The notes below the pieces were generated by a model that was not told where the DNA came from, searched no databases, and saw nothing but the letters and a program-made list of their open reading frames with translations. Source: Chondromyces crocatus (GTDB lineage Bacteria; Myxococcota_A; Polyangia; Polyangiales; Polyangiaceae). Taken from it: DNA of 64,000 nt. The stretch spans positions 1,750,001-1,814,000 of the forward strand of contig NZ_CP012159.1 in the NCBI RefSeq assembly GCF_001189295.1, given 5' to 3'. Below are positions 58,565 through 64,000 of this stretch, one piece after another (positions within the stretch are counted from its first letter, which is position 1; each line of letters begins with the position of its first letter). Position numbers and translations under genes: made by a program.

Positions 58565-58921
58565 TCGCACGTGCTCAACGGTTCGCTGTCGGTCGTGGAG
58601 CCGAGGAGCATCGGGAGCAGCCACCTGCACCGAAAGACAGGGGCTTCGTGCAGGTGCGCTACCAGCAGGTCCACGTCTGGTTCAACCGCGCGGGCAGCAG
58701 ATGGACGGTGAGGACGACGGTGAGCGCCCCCTTCGTGCCGAGCTTAGGCCCGAACATCACCTTCGCCGTCATCGACGGCAGCGGCACGACGGGCCTCGTC
58801 TACGGCGCCTCGCACGTCTGACGCTACATCGATCTGCTCGGCGGCGCGCTCGCGTCTCCTCGTCGCAAAGCAGGTCCTGGGCCGTGGCGACGTAATCGCC
58901 GGTCATATGGAGACGCCAGGG
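58565..58921 (+). pseudogene. Degenerate orphan Rhs tip (core end plus linker)
   Basis: Bases 58565-58628 align with 56971-57035 of the intact Rhs gene (end of the conserved core, VLNSPLSLVDPSG to QEQPP) at about 51 of 65 positions with one base deleted. Bases 58876-58900 match 57237-57261 (ALGRGDAIA region) at 22 of 25. Order and spacing are the same in both copies (about 200 bp between the two blocks in the gene, about 250 here). Between them a 57-codon open frame from GTG 58648 to TGA 58821 (QVRYQQVHVWFNRAGSRW) is coding-like but belongs to no known domain. This looks like a displaced former C-terminal tip, as found downstream of many rhs genes. Confidence 0.65.
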
Positions 58922-58954
58922 GGCGCGACGGGGAGAGTCTGCAGCGCACAGGCT

Positions 58955-58999
58955 TTCACGTTGAGCCCGACCAGATGCGATCTCGATGCGCTTGGTCGA
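58955..58999. repeat. Right copy of the 45-bp imperfect direct repeat flanking the Rhs locus
   Basis: It matches 51183-51227 at 36 of 45 positions without gaps. It lies 34 bp beyond the recognisable Rhs remnant and 49 bp before the stop codon of the convergent peptidase gene. Confidence 0.55.
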
Positions 59000-59047
59000 A
59001 GGACGAGCACGGTCCCGGTGCAGGGGCGCGTGCCCCTGCCGAGGGAC

Positions 59048-59743
59048 TCAAAGCGAGCGGATCGCCGTGAGGTCCTGCACGATGTACCGGCCCTTGTTCG
59101 AGGCCGTGGTGCCCTCGATCTTGAACTGACTGTTCCGGTCGTTGCCGTAGCGGCCGAGGTGCAGGTGGGGCCCCCCGGTCGACGTCTGCGTGCCGTGCCA
59201 GATCAGCTCGTAGTCGAGGCTGACCAGACCGCTCAGCGCGATCTCCTTGAAGCCTTGCTTGTCGGAGATCATCTGCCCCTGCGCGTTGTAGACGTGGAAG
59301 TCGGCCGCGCGCTTCTGGAGGTGGAGGCTGGTCTGGCTGCCGCCCGAGGGCACGTGGTTGCGGTCGCCGCTGTGGACCTTGATGCGCCACCCGAACAGCA
59401 TCGCCAGCTCGGACAGCTTCGCGCGGAGCTTCTGGTCGGAGACCGTCTTCGTGTACTCCACCCGCGAGTTGCCTGGCGCAGGCGTGCTGGCTGGCAAGGG
59501 GACGGCGTTGCCCCCCTTGGCGAGCGCGCCCCACGTGTCGCGCCCGACGATGCCGTCCGGCAGAAGGCCGCGCGAGGACTGGAACGCCCTCACGGCGTCG
59601 TCGGTCCCCCGGCCGAAGAGACCGTCGGTGTCGAGGCGGAAGCCGAGCTGCACGAGCAGCCTCTGGAGTCGTCGCACCTCTTCCCGCAAGTTCGGGGAGA
59701 CGTCGGGGAACCCATCCCTGATGCGGAGCGTGCTGTTGCTCAT
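59048..59743 (-). CDS. Peptidoglycan-binding and M15-type (D-Ala-D-Ala carboxypeptidase/endopeptidase-like) protein
   Basis: This 231-aa protein has an N-terminal peptidoglycan-binding PG_binding_1 domain (LREEVRRLQRLLVQLGF, DGLFGRGTDDAVRAFQSSRG, DGIVGRDTWGAL, residues about 15-75). The C-terminal M15-family-like domain carries zinc-ligand candidates in SLHLQKRAADFHV (His and Asp) and GPHLHLGRYG (His). It should cut peptide crosslinks or stems in peptidoglycan. ATG at 59743 is used because the open upstream frame runs through the 43-bp repeats. No signal peptide is seen, so it may be delivered by a secretion system or released by lysis; the neighbouring Rhs locus makes an effector role worth testing. 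It converges on the Rhs remnant. Confidence 0.8.
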   Translation of the reverse strand: MSNSTLRIRDGFPDVSPNLREEVRRLQRLLVQLGFRLDTDGLFGRGTDDAVRAFQSSRGLLPDGIVGRDTWGALAKGGNAVPLPASTPAPGNSRVEYTKTVSDQKLRAKLSELAMLFGWRIKVHSGDRNHVPSGGSQTSLHLQKRAADFHVYNAQGQMISDKQGFKEIALSGLVSLDYELIWHGTQTSTGGPHLHLGRYGNDRNSQFKIEGTTASNKGRYIVQDLTAIRSL

Positions 59744-59879
59744 GGTTCCATCTTCTCCCGGGACGTCGCGGGCGTGAATCTCTTCGTGCAGGGCTGGCGC
59801 GCCAGGAGCCGAGCGAATGTGGGGAAGGTCACGGAGAGCGAGGGGATGGGGGGTCGGATGGGTGGATTCCGCCAGGTCC

Positions 59880-60000
59880 GGAGCGTGCACAGGCCCCGTG
59901 AGTCGTCGACGGGCCCCAGTTCGGAGCGTGCACAGGCCCCGTGAGTCGTCGACGGGCCCCAGTTCGGAGCGTGCACAGGCCCCGTGAGTCGTCGACGGGG
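59880..60000. repeat. 43-bp tandem repeat, two full copies and one partial
   Basis: Units begin at 59880, 59923 and 59966. The first two are identical over 43 bp and the third keeps 35 bp. Each contains GAGTCGTCGACGGG with a GTCGAC palindrome. The period is not a multiple of three, so no real protein runs through it. Confidence 0.95.
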
Positions 60001-60386
60001 ACCTGTGTTCCGGCGCAATGATGCCGGAGTCGACCTCCCACGCCCGGGTCGGCCCTCGACCAGCCCCCGGCAACCCTCGCCTGGACCAGGTCACTGTCAG
60101 GATCAGCCGTCCGTCGTGTCATCCGCTGCCCTTGCGCACGGACAACGTGCCCGTTGGCCGTGTCCTCGGCCTGGTCCACAGCGCTCCATCACCCCAGCGC
60201 CGCTTCCCCGGCATCGGTCCCGAGCCGGGTCATCCCCTCTCCTCGGGCGACGGCACCTGTGTTCGCAAAGGACCTCCCCGTCAGCACGTCCGGGCAGCCA
60301 GGTCGTGCCCATCAGCAAAGGGCTTCCGTGACCCGAATGCAGGATCCACCATCCCACGCAATTCATGCGCCAATGACCGGAGCGTG

Positions 60387-60453
60387 GGGTCACATAGGGT
60401 CACATAAGTGAGTTTGTTACAGGCTGAAATGGACTGAAATGGACTGAAATGGC
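60387..60453. repeat. Two short 10-bp direct-repeat arrays upstream of the coiled-coil gene
   Basis: GGGTCACATA occurs twice in tandem (60387-60406), and CTGAAATGGA occurs as three tandem copies (60424-60453, the last ending in C). They lie about 100-160 bp before the ATG at 60549 in AT-richer DNA. They could be regulator-binding sites for the downstream genes, or simple slippage products. Confidence 0.6.
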
Positions 60454-60548
60454 GAAATGGAAATCTCCGCGTTAGAGACGTCCTGCGCGTGCCACTCAGG
60501 CGCTCGCGAAATCAATCGATACTGGAATTGCATTGTTGGAGGTTTCCG

Positions 60549-61439
60549 ATGGGTTCCATCAGGACGCTCAGGGCTCGTCTTTCCTTTTCGTCTTACATTC
60601 ATCATATCCGCTACACCCTGGTCCGACTGCGGGCCAACCCGCTCACGGCAGCGCACATTGCTCCCTTCGAGGCCCTGCGGGACGAGTGCCTGCAAGCGCA
60701 GCAGGAGGAGCTCACGCTGCTGGAGGAGCAAGCGGAGGCCCAGGCACGTGTGGACATCGCCGATGACGCCTTGAACGCGCTGGCGAGCCGTTTTTCTCGT
60801 GAACTGATGAACATCACGGGGGAGCGACGCGACCACGTCCTCTATGTTCATTACTTCAAGGACAAGAACGTCACGGAGCTGCGCCGGCCGGTGCTGGGGG
60901 AGCAGCTCGACGCGATGCGGGACTGGATCCCGCCCACGCAGACCAGCCCGCACCCGACCCTGCGAGCCATGGCGCCCGAGCTGATGGCGGCAGTGGCGGC
61001 TGGAGACGCGGCGGCGACGGCAAAGAACGACGTGGCCCGGCGTCGCCGGGAGTTCCGCGATCTGGGCGCGAAGTACCAGTTCGTCGAGCGCCTGAACGCG
61101 ACGCGGAAGGAGATCCACGGCGCCCTGGCGAAGATGTCTCACGAGCACACGGGGCTCTCGAGCGACTTCGCCGACCAGTTCTTCCGGCGGGATGAGTCGC
61201 GCGGCGAGGAGGGGGAGCCCTCGACGCTGGAGGAAGCGAACGCGCTGGTGGAGGAGCTGCTCGCTGCCCTGGAGGATGCGCGGGAGCTGGTCGCCGTCTT
61301 CGAGGCGGAGGCCGCTGCGGAGGCGGAGGCCGAGGCGGCGCGGGTGGCAGATGAAGCGGCCATCAAGGAACTCGACAAGGCGATGGCCGCGCTGAAGGCG
61401 CAGAGGAAGGTGCTGGAGGAGCGCGTCAGCGATCGCTGA
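60549..61439 (+). CDS. Coiled-coil protein of unknown function
   Basis: The 296-aa product from ATG at 60549 has GGAGG 6 bases upstream. It is almost fully helical, with long coiled-coil stretches (QQEELTLLEEQAEAQARVD; EELLAALEDARELVAVFEAE; ELDKAMAALKAQRKVLEER) and a middle region around MSHEHTGLSSDFADQFFRRD that may interrupt the coil. No signal, membrane helix or enzyme motif. The ABC-3C-like operon starts 193 bp downstream on the same strand. The AT-richer upstream region and position suggest the gene arrived with the defence island. It may be an accessory or a neighbour only. Confidence 0.72.
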   Translation: MGSIRTLRARLSFSSYIHHIRYTLVRLRANPLTAAHIAPFEALRDECLQAQQEELTLLEEQAEAQARVDIADDALNALASRFSRELMNITGERRDHVLYVHYFKDKNVTELRRPVLGEQLDAMRDWIPPTQTSPHPTLRAMAPELMAAVAAGDAAATAKNDVARRRREFRDLGAKYQFVERLNATRKEIHGALAKMSHEHTGLSSDFADQFFRRDESRGEEGEPSTLEEANALVEELLAALEDARELVAVFEAEAAAEAEAEAARVADEAAIKELDKAMAALKAQRKVLEERVSDR

Positions 61440-61632
61440 GCGAGGGGGAGAGCACGCCCGTCTTCGCATGATCTCGTGATGGCGTGGGGTGCGGTCGGTG
61501 GGCTCGGCCTTCAGGGGTCGGGTCTACCACCGCGCATCCTGGCGGACTGGCGGGCGCGCTTGGCGTGACTGGCCCTTCCCGCTCCGGCGGGGCGGCGCGA
61601 TGCGCTCGGCATCATGGTAGCCTCCAGCTCTG

Positions 61633-62763
61633 ATGGCATCGCGGAACGAGAGGCGCTCTCCCGGCCCTCCCACCTCGTTATCCTTGCCCTTCGATCGGGC
61701 AGAATCTCCCCTTCCGGACGTCGGTCCGCCGTGCAAGCAGGATGCTGCCCCGAGCCCCGAGATCAAAAAGCCCGTCACTTCACCCCTGCCTCAGAGTGCG
61801 GCTCCAATCGCGCCGCTCTCCGTTTCCTTTTTTCAGAGCCCTCCGCCGCTATCGGACATCGAGAGCGACTGGTTCACCCGGGGATTCGACGGCGTGTTTC
61901 TTCGCAAGCAAGGGACTGCTTTTCAGGACTTCTTCGCGGACATGATGGACGCCGTGCACCCGAGCGACTTCGAGCGTGTGCGACCCTACGGCAACCACGG
62001 CGATCTGAAATGTGACGGATACCTCCGTTCCCGGGGGCTCGTCTTCCAGGTATATGCGCCGCGCGAGATGAAGCTCCCGGCGCTGAAGCGGAAGATAAGC
62101 GTCGACTTCAATGGTGCGAAGAAGCACTGGAAGAAGGAAATGCGGGGCTGGGTTCTCGTCCACAACGACGCAGACGGCCTCCCTGCGGAGGCCGTGAAGT
62201 TGCTCGAAGACCTCCGAACGCAGAATCCCGATTTGAGCATCGACCAGTGGGGCTGCGAGCAGATGCAGCAACTCGCGTTGTTCATGCCCCGGGCGAGCCT
62301 CATCAAGCATTTCGGACGACCACCCACCCGGAAGGACTTCGATGTGCTCGGCTTCGAGAGCCTTGCGGAGGTGCTGATGACGATCCGCACGGCAGCGCCG
62401 ACGCCGCCCGACGAGATCCTGCCGGTGTCTCCAACCAAGCTGGAAGCGAATGCGCTCTCCAGGACGGTCGCCTCGTATCTTCAGCTGGGTCGTGAACGGG
62501 ATCGTCTCGTCGAGCGGTACTTCGAGAAGCATCCGAACCCCCTGTTCGGTGAAGAGGTGGCGACGGCTTTTCACTCCGAGTACCTGCGGCTGCGAGCGGA
62601 GCGCCGCCGACCCGACCAGGTCTTCGCAGCGTTGCAGTCATTCGCCGGGGGCAGCACGAGAGGCGACGCAGAGCACGAGGCTGCGGTCCTGGCGGTCCTT
62701 TCCTACCTCTTCGACCGCTGCGACATCTTCGAGCCCGCAGACAACAAGGCCGCCTCGTCATGA
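61633..62763 (+). CDS. ABC-three-component system effector with nuclease-like N-domain
   Basis: This 376-aa protein has a Pro-rich N-terminal tail (about 70 aa), then a domain with the pattern GTAFQDFFADMMDAVHPSDF and NHGDLKCDGYLRSRG followed by LVFQVYAPRE. This is the ABC-3C type of a PD-(D/E)xK-like fold, where the catalytic Lys position reads Tyr (QVY). The C-terminal half (ILPVSPTKLEANALSRTVASYL, given as KLEANALSRTVASYL; YLFDRCDIFE) resembles an ABC-3C C-terminal domain, closest to CTD10 as I recall. ABC-3C systems pair an effector, a small middle component and an ABC ATPase, and are predicted defence or conflict systems. The stop overlaps the next ATG (ATGA). ATG 61633 has no clear ribosome-binding site; a later start is possible. 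Confidence 0.8.
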   Translation: MASRNERRSPGPPTSLSLPFDRAESPLPDVGPPCKQDAAPSPEIKKPVTSPLPQSAAPIAPLSVSFFQSPPPLSDIESDWFTRGFDGVFLRKQGTAFQDFFADMMDAVHPSDFERVRPYGNHGDLKCDGYLRSRGLVFQVYAPREMKLPALKRKISVDFNGAKKHWKKEMRGWVLVHNDADGLPAEAVKLLEDLRTQNPDLSIDQWGCEQMQQLALFMPRASLIKHFGRPPTRKDFDVLGFESLAEVLMTIRTAAPTPPDEILPVSPTKLEANALSRTVASYLQLGRERDRLVERYFEKHPNPLFGEEVATAFHSEYLRLRAERRRPDQVFAALQSFAGGSTRGDAEHEAAVLAVLSYLFDRCDIFEPADNKAASS

Positions 62764-63002
62764 TCCTGCCGAGCAAGCACCTTCGTGAAGATCGGGCTCT
62801 CATCACGATCGGCGCCGAGGTTTTGCAGCTTCTGCGCGAGCCCAAGACCGTTTCACGGCTCTGGTCCGAGACGAAGCGACGTCGGGATACGGCGACGCCA
62901 ATCACGTACGACTGGTTCGTGCTGGCTCTCGACCTGCTCTTTGCAATGGGGCTCATCGCATTCGAGCGGGGCAAGGTCCAGAAGACGCGGAGTGCGACAT
63001 GA
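62760..63002 (+). CDS. ABC-three-component system middle component (MC6-like)
   Basis: This 80-aa protein matches the middle component 6 pattern: it starts with MILPSKHLREDRALITIGAE and contains LLREPKTVSRLWSE and YDWFVLALDLLFAMGLIAFE. The fold is probably a small winged helix that bridges effector and ATPase. Its ATG (62760) overlaps the effector stop by four bases, and its stop overlaps the ATPase ATG by four bases (62999-63002), so all three products should be made in fixed proportion. It is too short and too specific to be functional without the partners. Confidence 0.85.
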   Translation: MILPSKHLREDRALITIGAEVLQLLREPKTVSRLWSETKRRRDTATPITYDWFVLALDLLFAMGLIAFERGKVQKTRSAT

Positions 63003-64000
63003 TCGGGCGCATTGAAAGCTCGTTGCCCACGTTCAAGCCCCTCCGTTTCGGGCCAGGGCTGAACGTGCTGCTCACGCAGAAGAGTCCAGGAGCGACGGAG
63101 CGGCAGACCCGCAACGGGGCCGGCAAGACGAGCTTCGTGGAACTCGTCCACTTTCTCCTTGGAAGCAACGCAGACCCCAGACACTTTCTGCGAGCAGAGA
63201 AGGCGCTCGAGACGGCGACGTTCAGCATGGCCTTCGACCTCTCCGGGGCTCGTGTCGAGGTGGAACGGAGCGCTTCACGCCCGAACGAGTTCGTCATTGC
63301 GCAAGGCGATCCGTCGCAGTGGCCGTGCAAGCCGAAGCTGGACAAGAAGACGGGTCACCTCACGTTGAGACGGGAAGACTGGAATGCCAATCTCGGGTGC
63401 TTGATGTTCGGGCTGCCTGCGCCAGCCGGTCAGGAGGAGCGCCGCTTCGGACCGACGTTCCGCTCGCTCTTCTCGTACTTCGCCCGTCGCCAGGGCTCGG
63501 GTGGGTTCCTTCGCCCGGAGCAGCACGCCGAGAAGCAGTCTCCCTGGGATCAGCAGGTCGCAGTCACGTTTCTCCTTGGCCTCGATCCGGCCATCCCGCA
63601 GGAATTGCAGGAGGTGCGCCAGCGCGAGAAGGCGCTGACGGAGTTTCGGAGAGCCGCTCGCGAGGGCGCTTTCGGCGAGCTCATCGAGAAGGCTGCGGAT
63701 CTACGGACCAAGGTGACGGTGAGCGAGGCGCGGGCAGCCCGCCTTCGTGAACAGCTCGCGACGTTCCACGTCGTCCCGCAGTATCGCGAGCACGAGCAGG
63801 AGGCCTCTCGGATCACGGTGAGACTCGCGGAGCTGGCGAACGACAACCAGGCCGATCGCCAGCTCGTCCTCCAGCTCCGGGAGGCCGTCACTGCCGAGGC
63901 ACCACCGCGGTTCGCCGAGGTCAAGCAAGCCTACGAGGAGGCAGGGGTCGTCCTCCCCGGGCTCGTGGTGAAGCGCTTCGAGGACGTCGAGCGATTCCAC
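62999..64000 (+). CDS. DUF2326/SMC-like ABC ATPase of the ABC-3C system (3' partial)
   Basis: From ATG at 62999 the frame is open to the last base of the window (334 codons) with no stop. The N-terminal part has an ABC ATPase head: IGRIESSLPTFKPLRFGPG and LNVLLTQKS, then Walker A NGAGKTSFVELVHFLLG (about residues 39-55). A conserved segment follows (FRSLFSYFARRQGSGGFL), and then a helical, coiled-coil arm from about residue 195 (LQEVRQREKALTEFRRAAR, RLREQLATFHVVPQYREHE). Signature motif, Walker B and the second half of the head lie beyond the window. DUF2326 proteins belong to ABC-3C and related conflict systems. It overlaps the middle component by four bases. Confidence 0.87.
   Translation, partial: MIGRIESSLPTFKPLRFGPGLNVLLTQKSPGATERQTRNGAGKTSFVELVHFLLGSNADPRHFLRAEKALETATFSMAFDLSGARVEVERSASRPNEFVIAQGDPSQWPCKPKLDKKTGHLTLRREDWNANLGCLMFGLPAPAGQEERRFGPTFRSLFSYFARRQGSGGFLRPEQHAEKQSPWDQQVAVTFLLGLDPAIPQELQEVRQREKALTEFRRAAREGAFGELIEKAADLRTKVTVSEARAARLREQLATFHVVPQYREHEQEASRITVRLAELANDNQADRQLVLQLREAVTAEAPPRFAEVKQAYEEAGVVLPGLVVKRFEDVERFH

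Larger units (their letters stand above)
58452..59047. other. 596-bp region without an intact gene, holding an Rhs remnant and a flanking repeat
   Basis: The stretch between the immunity gene and the M15-type peptidase gene has no complete gene. It contains a degenerate copy of the Rhs core end and linker (58565-58921, separate entry), including a 57-codon open frame (58648-58821), and the right copy of the flanking direct repeat (58955-58999). Confidence 0.7.
59744..60548. other. 805-bp non-coding region with tandem repeats
   Basis: No supported gene. It holds a 43-bp direct repeat (59880-60000), two 10-bp direct repeats near the far end (60387-60406 and 60424-60453) and a lower-GC stretch from about 60400 to 60620 that contains the likely promoter of the coiled-coil gene. 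No tRNA or recognisable RNA gene was found. It separates the peptidase gene from the defence-like operon. Confidence 0.6.

Noticed and set aside
58907..59944. Plus-strand open frame of 345 codons opposite the M15-type peptidase
   Set aside because: No family signal; the opposite strand carries two recognisable domains. Only the first few codons overlap the flanking repeat.
60018..60411. Short open frames in the 805-bp gap
   Set aside because: No ribosome-binding site, no conserved pattern, Arg/Pro/Ser-rich translation; treated as non-coding.

Overview
The DNA is very GC-rich and reads as one chromosomal segment of a myxobacterium, most likely of the Sorangiineae/Polyangiaceae (Sorangium, Polyangium or Chondromyces type). 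This is inference. It rests on the Hanks-type kinase and PP2C phosphatase, the many short lipoproteins with Cys-rich, MopE-like or Gly-rich bodies, the C-type lectin, FGE-sulfatase and SpvB/Rhs secreted proteins, a eukaryote-type bifunctional PFK-2/FBPase-2, and frequent GTG starts with GTGA or ATGA gene overlaps. No 16S gene, insertion sequence or CRISPR array was seen.

Positions 1-43200 are mostly core or housekeeping. They hold a PaiB-like protein and an ornithine-cyclodeaminase relative; cystathionine beta-synthase; a compact carrier protein / adenylation enzyme / acyl-CoA-dehydrogenase-like cassette (3291-6461); an M20 peptidase; argC-argB; small membrane and lipoprotein genes; an HTTM membrane protein; pntA-pntB; tRNA-Ala(CGC) directly ahead of ribA; a DUF3025 protein and an M3 oligopeptidase; hslO (Hsp33) converging on the PFKFB-like gene; lipoproteins; a class A penicillin-binding protein; a Ser/Thr kinase and PP2C phosphatase around pgeF/yfiH; a TPR protein coupled to an acidic-tailed protein; a tldD/pmbA pair whose TldD carries an export signal; and a minus-strand run of glycosyltransferase, C45 acyltransferase-like, LolA-like and omega-aminotransferase genes.

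Positions 43200-51300 are looser. They hold a degenerate receiver protein, a Gly-rich repeat lipoprotein, a CcmE variant with CxxxY in place of HxxxY, a lipoprotein and a large FGE-sulfatase-domain protein. Several minisatellite-type tandem repeats lie between and within these genes.

Positions 51300-64000 look like a weapons and defence area. A lipoprotein-type SpvB/FG-GAP/YD-repeat protein is separated by one in-frame TGA from an Rhs-core protein with a nuclease-like C-terminal domain, so the pair resembles TcB plus TcC. A probable immunity gene follows. Next come a collinear degenerate copy of the Rhs core end and linker, a peptidoglycan-binding/M15 peptidase gene, 805 bp of repeat-rich non-coding DNA, a coiled-coil protein, and a tightly overlapping three-gene operon: nuclease-like effector, 80-aa middle component, and DUF2326-type ABC ATPase cut by the window end. 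This operon matches an ABC-three-component (ABC-3C) conflict system and, with the Rhs locus, is the most interesting part of the window.
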